A DNA stretch of 64,000 nt from Mycobacterium sp. SMC-2 (GTDB taxonomy: Bacteria; Actinomycetota; Actinomycetes; Mycobacteriales; Mycobacteriaceae). The number at the start of each line of letters is the position of its first letter. Within the stretch, counting starts at the first letter, position 1. This document shows, one piece after another, positions 56,255-64,000 of the stretch. The notes beneath the pieces were generated by a model. The model was not told the origin of the DNA. It did not search any database and saw only the letters and a list, made by a program, of their open reading frames with translations. Both the position numbers and the translations under genes were made by a program. The DNA lies in assembly GCF_025263485.1 (NCBI RefSeq), contig NZ_CP079863.1, positions 4,340,001 to 4,404,000 of the forward strand. Direction: 5' to 3'.

Positions 56255-56794
56255 ATGAGCGATACTGCCGTCGTCGTGGTCGACATGATGAACACCTATC
56301 AGCATCCCGATGCTGAACAGCTAATACCCAATGTCGCCAAGATCATCGACCCGCTGGCCGATTTGGTCCGGCGCGCACGCGAATCCGACGACGTCGACCT
56401 GATCTACGTCAACGACAACTACGGCGATTTCGCGGCCCAGTTCTCCGACATCGTGGGCTCCGCGCTCGACGGCGCGCGTCCCGATCTGGTGAAACCGATC
56501 GTCCCGGCCGGGGACTGCCGCGTCCTGACCAAGGTGCGGCACAGCGCCTTCTACGCGACCGCGCTGGCGTATCTGCTGAACCGGCTGGAGACCAAGCGGC
56601 TGATCATCGCCGGCCAGGTCACCGAGCAGTGCATCCTCTACACCGCCCTCGACGCGTACGTGCGCCATTTTCCCGTCGTCATCGCGACCGACACCGTCGC
56701 CGGCATCGACGCCGAGCTGGCCGCGGCCGCGGTGAAAATGATGGAGAAGAACATGTCCGCGGAGCTCACCACCGGCGCGGAGTGCCTGGGCTAG
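56255..56794 (+). CDS. isochorismatase-family cysteine hydrolase
   Basis: A 179-residue hydrolase with the triad D10 (VVVVDMMN), K93 (LTKVRHSAF) and C126 (GQVTEQC). The family includes nicotinamidases, isochorismatases and other amidases; the nicotinamidase metal site is not obvious, so substrate is open. It lies between nadE and a sirtuin gene on the plus strand, which makes a role in NAD or nicotinamide turnover attractive but unproven. It has no counterpart at this place in M. tuberculosis as I recall Rv2437 onward. Confidence 0.82.
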   Translation: MSDTAVVVVDMMNTYQHPDAEQLIPNVAKIIDPLADLVRRARESDDVDLIYVNDNYGDFAAQFSDIVGSALDGARPDLVKPIVPAGDCRVLTKVRHSAFYATALAYLLNRLETKRLIIAGQVTEQCILYTALDAYVRHFPVVIATDTVAGIDAELAAAAVKMMEKNMSAELTTGAECLG

Positions 56795-56870
56795 AAGCCC
56801 GCGAGGGGCCGCACAATGCCAGCGGCATCGGCGTGTCGGCGTACAAACACGGACGGTCGCGAAGGGCGGC

Positions 56871-56876
56871 TACCCT
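56871..56876 (+). promoter_or_regulatory. leaderless -10 box of the sirtuin gene
   Basis: TACCCT, six bases (GGCACG), then the GTG at 56883. Confidence 0.55.
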
Positions 56877-56882
56877 GGCACG

Positions 56883-57728
56883 GTGACCCGCTGCGCCGAA
56901 TCGCCGGAGCTGGTCGCCCTGCTGGCCGGCCTTCGGATCGCGGTGCTGACGGGCGCGGGGCTATCCACCGACTCCGGCATCCCCGACTACCGCGGGCCTG
57001 ATTCGCCGCCCAGCAACCCGATGACGATCCGCCAGTTCACGTCGGATCCGGTGTTCCGGCAGCGCTACTGGGCGCGCAATCACGTCGGCTGGCGCCACAT
57101 GGACCACACCCTGCCCAACGCCGGGCACCGGGCGTTGGCCGCCCTCGAGCGCGCTTCCGTGGTGACCGGGGTGATCACGCAGAACGTCGACCTGCTGCAC
57201 ACCAAGGCCGGCAGCGCGAACGTCGTCAACCTGCACGGCACCTACGCGCGGGTGATCTGCCTGGGCTGCGGGTACGCCATAAGCCGCGCCGCGCTGGCCG
57301 ACGAGCTGGAAGCGCTCAACCCGGGATTCATCGAACGTGCCGAAGCGGTCGGCGGTCTCGCCGTGGCGCCCGACGCCGACGCCGTCGTCGCCGACACCAC
57401 GTCGTTCCGCTATCTCGACTGCCCGCGCTGCGGCGGCATGCTCAAGCCGGACATCGTCTATTTCGGCGAGAACGTCGCCAAAGCCGTTGTCGACCAAGCC
57501 TATTCACTGGTGGATGAAGCCGATGCGCTGCTGGTCGCCGGCTCGTCGCTGACCGTGTTCTCCGGCTACCGGTTCGTGCGTCACGCCGCCGCGCGCCGCA
57601 TGCCGATCACCATCATCAACCGGGGCCGTACTCGGGGCGATGCGCTGGCCACCGTCAAGGTCGACGGCGGCTGCTCCGAACTGCTGACGTTGCTAGTGGA
57701 CGAGTTATCGCCGATACCAACGCGTTAG
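56883..57728 (+). CDS. Sir2-family NAD-dependent protein deacylase
   Basis: A 281-residue sirtuin. NAD-binding GAGLSTDSGIPDYRG at about 24-38, the catalytic TQNVDLLH and HGTY histidine, and a zinc ribbon of two CxxC pairs (CLGCG and CPRCG) are all present. It removes acyl groups from lysine and releases nicotinamide. The promoter appears leaderless with a GTG start. It overlaps the P450 gene by four bases at the convergent ends. Confidence 0.9.
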   Translation: MTRCAESPELVALLAGLRIAVLTGAGLSTDSGIPDYRGPDSPPSNPMTIRQFTSDPVFRQRYWARNHVGWRHMDHTLPNAGHRALAALERASVVTGVITQNVDLLHTKAGSANVVNLHGTYARVICLGCGYAISRAALADELEALNPGFIERAEAVGGLAVAPDADAVVADTTSFRYLDCPRCGGMLKPDIVYFGENVAKAVVDQAYSLVDEADALLVAGSSLTVFSGYRFVRHAAARRMPITIINRGRTRGDALATVKVDGGCSELLTLLVDELSPIPTR

Positions 57729-58993
57729 AACATGCACGGCATGCTGCGGACGGCGTGGATGAAGTTGCCCGCCACGTAGTTCGGCTCGCCCGCCTGAATG
57801 TCCGGCACCTGCCGCAGTAATTCGGCGAAGATGGCGCGCAGCTGCGCCCGGGCCACATGTGCGCCGAGGCAGAAGTGCACCCCGCCCCCGCCGAAGCCGA
57901 CGTGCGGGTTGGGGTCGCGGCTCAGATCGAAACGCTCCGGATGGTCGAAAGCCTCGGTGTCCCAGTTGCCGGACGGGTAGAACATCACCACCTTTTCACC
58001 CGCCCGGATGATCTGGCCACCCAGCTCGACATCCGTTGCCGCCGTCCGCCGGAAGGTCATCACCGGGCTGGCCCACCGAATGAACTCCTCGACCGCCATG
58101 CTGATCCGGTTGTCGAAATCCTCGAGGAGCCAGGCCCTCTCGTCGGGAAAGTCGGTGAGCGCCTTCATCGCATGGCTGGTGGTCTGACGGGTGGTGTCGT
58201 TGGCGGCCACGGCCAGCAGCACGAAGAACGCGGCCACCTCCGCGTCCGTCAGCCGGTCACCGTCCACCTCGGCGTTCACCAGGCCGCTGAACAGGTCGTC
58301 GCCCGGCCGCTCGCGGCGCTCCGCGGCCAACGTGCCGGCAACCTGATGCAGGTACATCTGACTTTCCACCAAGACCTCCAGCGGATTGCGCCCGCCGAGG
58401 TAAACGGGATCCGCCCAGCACACCATCGCATCGGCGGCGTGCGCCACCCGCTCACGCTCGGATTCCGGGATTCCCACCATGTCCGAGAGCGTGCGGATGG
58501 GCAGTTGCTTCGCGCAGTGCTCGACGAAATCGACGCCGCTGCCTGCATTCCGGAGCTCTTCAACGATGGTTCTGGCGTTCGCCTTGATCGAGTCCTCGAT
58601 GCGGCGGACCTGCCGCGGGGTGAACGCCGCGCTGACGAGCTTGCGCAGCTTGGTGTGTCGCGGTGGGTCCATCGCCAGGAAGGATTGCGACGCCTCGAGC
58701 AGTTCGGGGGGGACGTTCTCGAACAACACGCCCCGGCCGGACAGGAAGACCTCGTTGTTGCGGCTGACCGAGACGATGTCCGCGCGCCTCGTGACCGCCC
58801 AGTAGCCCGGGTCGTCGGGATCGGGCATCAGGGCGTCCTCGACCGGCGGGTGCCAGCTCACCGGCCGCTCGGCCCGCAGCACCGCGAACGAACGTTCCCG
58901 ATCGGCCGCGGTCGTCGACCAAAATGCGCGCGAGGACAGGTCGATGGGGTCGTAGGCGCGCTCGATGCCCGACCTCCCGGTCATCACGGTCAT
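57725..58993 (-). CDS. cytochrome P450
   Basis: A 422-residue soluble P450. The heme-ligand loop is FGGGGVHFCLGAHVA with C375, the I-helix oxygen-activation motif is AANDTT, and the K-helix ExxR is in VEEFIRW. The substrate is unknown; mycobacterial relatives oxidise lipids or sterols. The ATG at 58993 follows GGAGG by six bases. It is divergent from a TetR gene across a palindrome, so it is probably repressed by it. Confidence 0.9.
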   Translation of the reverse strand: MTVMTGRSGIERAYDPIDLSSRAFWSTTAADRERSFAVLRAERPVSWHPPVEDALMPDPDDPGYWAVTRRADIVSVSRNNEVFLSGRGVLFENVPPELLEASQSFLAMDPPRHTKLRKLVSAAFTPRQVRRIEDSIKANARTIVEELRNAGSGVDFVEHCAKQLPIRTLSDMVGIPESERERVAHAADAMVCWADPVYLGGRNPLEVLVESQMYLHQVAGTLAAERRERPGDDLFSGLVNAEVDGDRLTDAEVAAFFVLLAVAANDTTRQTTSHAMKALTDFPDERAWLLEDFDNRISMAVEEFIRWASPVMTFRRTAATDVELGGQIIRAGEKVVMFYPSGNWDTEAFDHPERFDLSRDPNPHVGFGGGGVHFCLGAHVARAQLRAIFAELLRQVPDIQAGEPNYVAGNFIHAVRSMPCMF

Positions 58994-59045
58994 GGCGATC
59001 CTCCGTTGCGTATGACCTCGGTCACAATTGCCCGCAACACTATTC

Positions 59046-59062
59046 CTAGACATAGTGTCTAG
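59046..59062. promoter_or_regulatory. palindromic operator between P450 and TetR genes
   Basis: CTAGACA, TAG, TGTCTAG: a perfect 7+3+7 palindrome in the 102-base divergent region, about 20 bases upstream of the TetR -10 box, hence over its -35 region. Confidence 0.7.
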
Positions 59063-59083
59063 TCAAGTCGTCAAATAGCGGTC

Positions 59084-59089
59084 TATGCT
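59084..59089 (+). promoter_or_regulatory. leaderless -10 box of the TetR gene
   Basis: TATGCT, six bases (GGGTGA), then the ATG at 59096; there is no ribosome-binding site. Confidence 0.55.
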
Positions 59090-59095
59090 GGGTGA

Positions 59096-59770
59096 ATGCC
59101 ATCGGTTACGCGCAAGCGGCAGGCCAACCGCGAACGGGAACGTCAGCAGCGGCGCGAACAGATCGAGCGCCGGTTGCTGGAGGCCACCGAGCGGCTGATG
59201 CGCGAGGGCGCCAGTTTCACCGAGCTCAGCGTGGACCGGCTGTCGGGCGCGGCCGGCATCTCCCGCGCGAGCTTCTATATCTACTTCGAGGACAAAGGCC
59301 ACCTATTGCGCCGCCTGGCCAACCAGGTGTTCGCCGATCTCGCCGACAACGCGGATCGCTGGTGGAGCGTGGCGGCGCGGCACGATTCGGGCGACGTCCG
59401 TGCCGCGATGGACGGCATCCTCGCCAGCTATCGGCGTCACCAACCGCTGCTGGTCGCGCTCAACGAGATGGCCGGCTATGACCCGCTGGTCGCGGCGACC
59501 TACCGCAACCTATTGACCGCCGTTACCGGGCGGATGACCCGCGTCATCGAGCATGGCCAGGCCGACGGCTCTATCCGGCCAGAGCTGCCTGCGGCCACCA
59601 CCGCCAGCGCGCTGACGTGGATGGTGGAGCGCGCGTGCCAGCAAAACCTTCCGACCGCGTCCGCCGGTTACGACGCCGAACTGGCCGCCACACTGGCTGA
59701 GATCGTTTGGGGCGCACTGTATCTCAAGCCAACCACAGTCACCACGGACCCTGTGACGAACACAATATAG
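59096..59770 (+). CDS. TetR-family regulator
   Basis: A 224-residue regulator. A basic N-terminal arm (VTRKRQANRERERQQRREQ) is followed by the helix-turn-helix (LSVDRLSGAAGISRASFYIYFEDK, about 44-67) and a helical ligand domain. It probably represses itself and the divergent P450 through the palindrome at 59046-59062. Its message appears leaderless. Confidence 0.87.
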   Translation: MPSVTRKRQANRERERQQRREQIERRLLEATERLMREGASFTELSVDRLSGAAGISRASFYIYFEDKGHLLRRLANQVFADLADNADRWWSVAARHDSGDVRAAMDGILASYRRHQPLLVALNEMAGYDPLVAATYRNLLTAVTGRMTRVIEHGQADGSIRPELPAATTASALTWMVERACQQNLPTASAGYDAELAATLAEIVWGALYLKPTTVTTDPVTNTI

Positions 59771-59782
59771 TTAGTGCACTAA
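59771..59782. promoter_or_regulatory. palindrome TTAGTGCACTAA upstream of the OhrR-like gene
   Basis: A perfect 12-bp palindrome directly after the TetR stop and just upstream of the -10 box (59791-59796) of the MarR gene, a natural position for autorepression. Confidence 0.6.
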
Positions 59783-59790
59783 TAATTAGG

Positions 59791-59796
59791 TACCTT
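59791..59796 (+). promoter_or_regulatory. leaderless -10 box of the OhrR-like gene
   Basis: TACCTT, six bases (GCAAGT), then the ATG at 59803. Confidence 0.55.
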
Positions 59797-59802
59797 GCAA
59801 GT

Positions 59803-60294
59803 ATGGCGCAGTTGACCGCACCGGAGACCGACCCGCTCTCCCTCGAGCAGCAGGTCTGCTTTGCGCTGAGCGTGACCAACCGCGCGGTCCTGGCCGTCTA
59901 CCGGCCGTTATTGGAGCCGTTGGGGCTGACCCACCCCCAATATCTGGTGATGCTGACGCTCTGGGGTCACCAGAAGGCGGCAACACGACAGCAGAAGCCG
60001 CTGTCGGTCAAGGAGATCGCCACCACGCTGCAGATGGATTCGGCGACCCTGTCGCCGATGCTCAAGCGCTTGGAGGCGCTCGGCCTGATCACCCGTGCAC
60101 GAAGCGCCGTCGACGAGCGCTCCACTGACGTCAAACTCACCGGCAAAGGGACCGCTTTACGCCGACGTGCGTGCAAGATTCCGCCCGCCGTGGTCGAGCG
60201 TCTCGGCGTCGGCATGGGCGAACTTGCGCACCTGCACCAGGTGCTCACCCGCGTCAACGCGGCCGCCTTGGCGGCGGGCGCGCTACAGTCCTGA
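59803..60294 (+). CDS. MarR-family regulator of OhrR type (two-cysteine)
   Basis: A 163-residue MarR protein. The stretch LEQQVCFALSVTNRAV with C19, then YRPLLEPLGLTHPQYLVML, is the signature of organic-peroxide sensors of the OhrR group. A second cysteine, C124, is 105 residues later, the same separation I recall for the two-cysteine Xanthomonas OhrR (C22 and C127). Of the two tyrosines that position the sensing cysteine, one is kept (Y33) and one is His (H44). The wing is DERSTDV. No ohr peroxidase gene is adjacent. The start at 59803 follows a leaderless -10 box. Confidence 0.85.
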   Translation: MAQLTAPETDPLSLEQQVCFALSVTNRAVLAVYRPLLEPLGLTHPQYLVMLTLWGHQKAATRQQKPLSVKEIATTLQMDSATLSPMLKRLEALGLITRARSAVDERSTDVKLTGKGTALRRRACKIPPAVVERLGVGMGELAHLHQVLTRVNAAALAAGALQS

Positions 60295-60319
60295 AAACCG
60301 GCCCTAGGAGCCAGCCACC

Positions 60320-60739
60320 ATGACCAACACCAAACCCAACGTTTGGCAATACATCGCCTACTCGTACGGTCGATGCCTACCCGACTCGATGCGCGACTGG
60401 GTCGCCAACGATCTGGCGGGCAAGGGAGCCGTGCGCCGGCACATGTTCCGGTGGGCCGTACCCCCGCTGTTCGTCCTCGCGCCCCTCTGGCTGCTGCCCG
60501 CATCGCTGTATGTGCACACCGAGATGACGGTGCCGCTCTACGTCTGGGCCCTGCTGATCTCGCTTGCGCTGAACAAGGTCTGGCGCCGACACCGGTTGGC
60601 GCAGCATGGCCTCGACCCCAACCTGGTCGATGTGCTCAAGAACAAGAAACAAGCGAAGATGCATGAGGAGTACGCCCGCCGTTTCGGCCCGCGTCCCGAA
60701 TCGGCTGCGTGGCAGGACAACAGCAACCCCTTCAGCTAG
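60320..60739 (+). CDS. DUF5313 membrane protein
   Basis: A 139-residue actinobacterial protein. The N-terminus (NVWQYIAYSYGRCLPDSMRDWVANDLAG) is the conserved DUF5313 motif, followed by two hydrophobic segments (about 45-63 and 70-86) and a charged tail. GGAG precedes the ATG. It lies 25 bases after the OhrR-like gene and could be co-transcribed with it. Function unknown. Confidence 0.75.
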   Translation: MTNTKPNVWQYIAYSYGRCLPDSMRDWVANDLAGKGAVRRHMFRWAVPPLFVLAPLWLLPASLYVHTEMTVPLYVWALLISLALNKVWRRHRLAQHGLDPNLVDVLKNKKQAKMHEEYARRFGPRPESAAWQDNSNPFS

Positions 60740-60744
60740 CCGGC

Positions 60745-61848
60745 TTACACCGCCACCAGGTCGTCGGCGTGCACCGCGGGCCGGCGAAGTTCGCCCGGCA
60801 GCTCGGAGGTCGACCGGCCGATCATGGTCGCCAGTTCGGTGGCGTCGTAGGCCACCACGCCCCGGGCCACCATGGCCGCGTCCGGGCCGCGCAATTCGAC
60901 GACGTCTCCGGCGTAGAACCGGCCCGACACCGCGGTGATCCCGGCGGCCAGCAGTGAGCGGCGCTGGGCGACCACCGCGCGCACCGCCCCCTCGTCCAGG
61001 GTCAACGCACCGGCCGCCTCGGCGGCATACCGCACCCAGAACCGGCGGGCCGACATCCGGACGGGCCGCGCGGCGAACACGGTGCCGGCCGAGGCGTCGG
61101 TCAGCGCGGTCGCGGCGGCGGAGGCGGCGGCCAGCAGGACCGGCACCCCGGCGTCGGCCGCCAGCAATGCCGACGACATCTTCGACACCATTCCGCCGGT
61201 ACCCAGGTCGCTGCCCGGGCCGGCGACCACGCCGGACAGATCCGCCGCGCCGGACACTTCCGCAATGAATCGAGCGCCCTTGCTTTTTCGGGGATCGGAG
61301 TCGTAGAGACCGTCGATGTCGGAGAGCAGCACCAGGGCTTCGGCGCCGACCAGGTGAGCCACCAGCGCCGACAGCCGATCGTTGTCACCGAACCGAATCT
61401 CGTTGGTGGCCACGGTGTCGTTCTCGTTGACGATCGCCACCGCGTGCAGGGCGCGCAGCCGGTCCAACGTGCGCTGGGCGTTGGTGTGCTGGGCCCGCAT
61501 CGAGATATCGTGCGCGGTCAGCAGCACCTGACCCACCGTGCGGCCATACCGCGCGAACGCCGCACTCCACGCGTTCACCAGCGCGACCTGCCCCACGCTC
61601 GCCGCGGCCTGCTTGGTCGCCAAATCCTTGGGGCGGCGGGCTAATCCGAGCGGCTCGATACCGGCGGCGATGGCGCCCGAAGAGACGATGACGACGTCGG
61701 TGCCCGCCTTCATGCGCGACTCGATGGCGTCGGCCAGCCCGGCCAGCCGGGCGGCGTCGAACACGCCGGAATCGGTGGTCAACGCGTTGGTTCCGACCTT
61801 GACCACCAGGCTGCGCGCGGTCCGGATGGCGTCGCGCTGAGCGCTCAC
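60745..61848 (-). CDS. proB: glutamate 5-kinase
   Basis: A 367-residue kinase that phosphorylates glutamate in the first step of proline synthesis. The kinase domain ([13 protein letters not shown] near the start, [11 protein letters not shown] in the middle) is followed by a C-terminal PUA domain (about 280-367). Its ATG overlaps the obg stop by four bases (ATGA), ending the rplU-rpmA-obg-proB operon. It corresponds to Rv2439c. Confidence 0.95.
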   Translation of the reverse strand: MSAQRDAIRTARSLVVKVGTNALTTDSGVFDAARLAGLADAIESRMKAGTDVVIVSSGAIAAGIEPLGLARRPKDLATKQAAASVGQVALVNAWSAAFARYGRTVGQVLLTAHDISMRAQHTNAQRTLDRLRALHAVAIVNENDTVATNEIRFGDNDRLSALVAHLVGAEALVLLSDIDGLYDSDPRKSKGARFIAEVSGAADLSGVVAGPGSDLGTGGMVSKMSSALLAADAGVPVLLAAASAAATALTDASAGTVFAARPVRMSARRFWVRYAAEAAGALTLDEGAVRAVVAQRRSLLAAGITAVSGRFYAGDVVELRGPDAAMVARGVVAYDATELATMIGRSTSELPGELRRPAVHADDLVAV

Positions 61849-63287
61849 TGTTCGTCACCGCGTTCGCGGCGCTGACGCCGGGCCGCCTTACGCTCCGAGG
61901 CACCGGTGCGATCGCTACGTTCCAGCCGCACATCGGTCCCGCGGCCCGACATCGCCACGTGTTGTCCCGCAGGCGTTTGCGGCTCCCAGTCGAATGTCAT
62001 GTCCCCGATGCTCACGGCGCACCCGGGTTGCGCGCCGAGCCGCAGCAGTTCCTCCTCGACACCCAACCGGGCCAGGCGGTCGGCGAGATAACCGACGGCT
62101 TCGTCGTTGTCGAAGTTGGTCTGCCGGACCCAACGCTGGGGCCGGGCGCCGGTGACCACAAAGCCGCCCTTGCCGTCCGGCTCGACGGTGAAGCCGCTGT
62201 CGTCGACGGGAACCGGACGGATGACCGGCCGCCGCGGCACGATCTCCGGCCGGGCGGCGTTGTATTCCGAGATCATCCGCCAGAGCCCGAATACCAACGG
62301 CTGCAACCCTTCCCGCGACACCGTCGACACGAGGAACACCGGCCAGCCGCGCTCGGCGATCTCGTCGCGGACGAACTCGGCGAGCTCACGCGCCTCGGGC
62401 ACGTCGATCTTGTTGAGCACCACCGCCCGTGGCCGCTCGGCGAGGTCACCCAGCGTCGTATCCCCTTGCAGGGTAGGCGTGTACGCGGCGAGTTCGGCTT
62501 CCAGCGCGTCGATGTCGGAGATCGGGTCGCGGCCCGGCTCCGCGGTGGCGCAGTCGACGACGTGCACCAGCACGGCGCACCGTTCAATGTGCCGAAGGAA
62601 ATCCAGGCCCAGGCCGCGGCCCTGCGACGCGCCGGGGATCAGGCCCGGCACGTCGGCGACGGTGAAGGTGTGCTCGCCCGCCGACACCACACCGAGGTTG
62701 GGCACCAGCGTGGTGAACGGGTAGTCCGCGACTTTCGGTTTGGCCGCCGAGATCGCCGACACCAGTGACGATTTGCCGGCCGAGGGAAACCCGATGAGAC
62801 CGACGTCGGCGACGGTCTTGAGCTCCAGCGTCAGGTCCCGCTCCTCGCCCTGTTCCCCGAGCAGCGCGAAACCGGGGGCCTTGCGCGCGCGCGAGGCGAG
62901 TGCCGCGTTGCCCAGGCCGCCACGACCTCCGGCCACCGCTTCGAAGCGGGTGCCCGCACCGACCAGATCGGCTAGCAGCCGCCCATTTTCGTCCAACACG
63001 ACGGTGCCGTCGGGAACTTTGACCTCTAAATCCGCGCCGGCCGCCCCGTCGCGGTTGTTGCCCATCCCCTGCTTGCCCGACGGCGCGGTGACGTGCGGAT
63101 GGAAGTGGAAGTCCAGCAGGGTGTGCACCTGCGGGTCGACGACGAACACGATGCTGCCGCCGCGCCCGCCGTTGCCGCCGTCGGGACCGCCCAGCGGCTT
63201 GAATTTCTCGCGATGGACCGACGCACAGCCGTTACCGCCCGAACCCGCACGCGCGTGGATGACGACGCGGTCGACGAACCGGGGCAT
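61845..63287 (-). CDS. obg: Obg GTPase (ribosome assembly)
   Basis: A 480-residue GTPase that assists large-subunit assembly. The glycine-rich Obg fold (about 1-158), the G domain with [19 protein letters not shown] and NKID, and a C-terminal OCT domain (about 350-430) followed by an Arg-rich tail are all present. The ATG at 63287 follows GGGAGGATC; it starts [20 protein letters not shown] as in relatives. It corresponds to Rv2440c. Confidence 0.95.
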   Translation of the reverse strand: MPRFVDRVVIHARAGSGGNGCASVHREKFKPLGGPDGGNGGRGGSIVFVVDPQVHTLLDFHFHPHVTAPSGKQGMGNNRDGAAGADLEVKVPDGTVVLDENGRLLADLVGAGTRFEAVAGGRGGLGNAALASRARKAPGFALLGEQGEERDLTLELKTVADVGLIGFPSAGKSSLVSAISAAKPKVADYPFTTLVPNLGVVSAGEHTFTVADVPGLIPGASQGRGLGLDFLRHIERCAVLVHVVDCATAEPGRDPISDIDALEAELAAYTPTLQGDTTLGDLAERPRAVVLNKIDVPEARELAEFVRDEIAERGWPVFLVSTVSREGLQPLVFGLWRMISEYNAARPEIVPRRPVIRPVPVDDSGFTVEPDGKGGFVVTGARPQRWVRQTNFDNDEAVGYLADRLARLGVEEELLRLGAQPGCAVSIGDMTFDWEPQTPAGQHVAMSGRGTDVRLERSDRTGASERKAARRQRRERGDEQ

Positions 63288-63311
63288 CGAGGATCCTCCC
63301 AACCGCCGAAC

Positions 63312-63365
63312 GTGTACTCACTGCGAACTTCGCGTTCGATTTTCGCAGTGAGCGCACGCTCGCGA
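63312..63365. repeat. dispersed intergenic element, copy B
   Basis: About 54 bases with the same skeleton as 17938-17993. Here the arms form a longer hairpin: CTCACTGCGAA (63317-63327) and TTCGCAGTGAG (63342-63352), 11 perfect pairs with a 14-base loop. It lies between rpmA and obg within the operon, so it could reduce read-through or protect message ends. Confidence 0.6.
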
Positions 63366-63368
63366 TGG

Positions 63369-63635
63369 TCAGTCGGTGGTCTGGTCGGCCGCGGCGATGC
63401 TGACGGTTTTGCGTCCGCGCTTGATGCCGAACTCGACGGCTCCGGCGGCCTTGGCGAACAACGTGTCGTCGCCGCCACGCCCGACGTTGAGGCCGGGGTG
63501 GAACTTGGTGCCACGCTGGCGAACGATGATCTCGCCCGCCTTGACGATCTGGCCGCCGAACCGCTTCACGCCAAGCCGCTGAGCAGCGGAATCGCGACCG
63601 TTCCGCGAGCTGGAAGCGCCCTTCTTGTGTGCCAT
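63369..63635 (-). CDS. rpmA: ribosomal protein L27
   Basis: An 88-residue basic protein beginning [16 protein letters not shown], with the conserved [21 protein letters not shown] core of L27, whose N-terminal tail reaches the peptidyl transferase centre. It follows rplU by 15 bases. No N-terminal cleavage extension of the Staphylococcus type is present. Confidence 0.96.
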   Translation of the reverse strand: MAHKKGASSSRNGRDSAAQRLGVKRFGGQIVKAGEIIVRQRGTKFHPGLNVGRGGDDTLFAKAAGAVEFGIKRGRKTVSIAAADQTTD

Positions 63636-63650
63636 TTCTGTCGCCTCCCG

Positions 63651-63962
63651 CTACTTGATCCCGGTGACCTTCAGGACCGTCAGCTGCTGACGGTGTCCCT
63701 GACGCTTGTGGTAGCCGGTCTTGTTCCTGAACTTGTGGATACGGATCTTGGGGCCCTTGGTGTGCTCGAGCACCTCGCCGGTCACCGCCAGCTTGGCCAG
63801 CGCCGCGGCGTCGGTGGTCACCTTCGCGCCGTCCACGACCAGGGTGACGGGCAGCGAGACGTTCGCGCCGGGGTCGGAGTCGAGCTTCTCGACCTTGACC
63901 ACGTCCCCGACGGCGACCTTGTACTGCTTGCCGCCCGTCTTGACGATTGCGTAGGTCGCCAT
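63651..63962 (-). CDS. rplU: ribosomal protein L21
   Basis: A 103-residue protein beginning [20 protein letters not shown] and ending in [17 protein letters not shown], typical of L21, which binds 23S rRNA. AGGAG lies before the ATG at 63960-63962, near the window edge. It heads the rplU-rpmA-obg-proB group; its promoter is outside the window. Confidence 0.97.
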   Translation of the reverse strand: MATYAIVKTGGKQYKVAVGDVVKVEKLDSDPGANVSLPVTLVVDGAKVTTDAAALAKLAVTGEVLEHTKGPKIRIHKFRNKTGYHKRQGHRQQLTVLKVTGIK

Positions 63963-64000
63963 CGTTGCTCCTGCCTTCTTTCCTCTGCTCAGCCGCTTCT

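Overview
The window is high-GC mycobacterial chromosome. Gene order closely follows the Mycobacterium tuberculosis stretch from Rv2387 to Rv2442c (compared from memory). Lineage-specific genes include trehalase, LppR, MmpS/MmpL, GpgP and OctT. There are no PE/PPE genes, no insertion sequences and no RNA genes that I can see, and the eis, ahpC/ahpD and PE25/PPE41 genes that M. tuberculosis carries in this stretch are absent. A slow-growing species of the M. avium complex type fits best; this is inference.

Layout. 0-5.9 kb: a small orphan protein, an SbtA-type bicarbonate permease, the heme chaperone hemW, then the sulfite reductase and APS reductase genes nirA-cysH behind a short cysteine-rich leader ORF. 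5.9-10.5 kb: a two-helix membrane protein and the sulfate importer operon subI-cysT-cysW-cysA, also behind a short Cys-Cys leader ORF. 10.5-18.5 kb: two tiny membrane proteins, a flavin monooxygenase, trehalase, a six-copy 58-bp tandem repeat, lppR-lepA, a PemK/MazF-fold protein and a CBS-domain protein. 18.6-27 kb: a metallo-beta-lactamase hydrolase, the ATP-grasp / alpha-E / transglutaminase trio, rpsT, holA and comEC/comEA. 27-35.3 kb is accessory: an acyl-CoA dehydrogenase pair with a flavin/F420 oxidoreductase, a cysteine-rich exported peptide in AT-richer DNA, an amine-dehydrogenase-like protein and an MmpS/MmpL pair.

35.3-46.3 kb: a tightly coupled minus-strand run nadD-rsfS-gpgP-octT-degV, a VWA/MoxR pair, proA, and an MscS-like channel with a cyclic-nucleotide-type domain coupled to a receptor cyclase. 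46.4-54.1 kb is accessory: a metal-transporter-like protein, ribokinase, and a GntR-controlled operon of PrpD-, PEP-mutase/isocitrate-lyase-, LeuC-, LeuD- and PEBP-family proteins. 54.1-60.7 kb: an NAD-related group (nadE, a cysteine hydrolase, a sirtuin), a P450 divergent from a TetR gene, an OhrR-type MarR regulator and a DUF5313 protein. 60.7-64 kb: the rplU-rpmA-obg-proB operon.

The most interesting signals are (i) two cysteine-codon leader ORFs in front of the two sulfur-assimilation operons, each with a leaderless-type -10 box and sequence that could mask the downstream ribosome-binding site; (ii) a GntR operon with a perfect 10+2+10 palindrome that resembles a methylcitrate- or dimethylmalate-type acid pathway without its synthase; (iii) a cyclase/channel pair in which canonical catalytic and ligand residues are replaced in both partners; and (iv) lepA, which has no ATG, GTG or TTG start upstream of its P-loop. 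Many genes here look leaderless, with a TANNNT box about six bases before the start codon.
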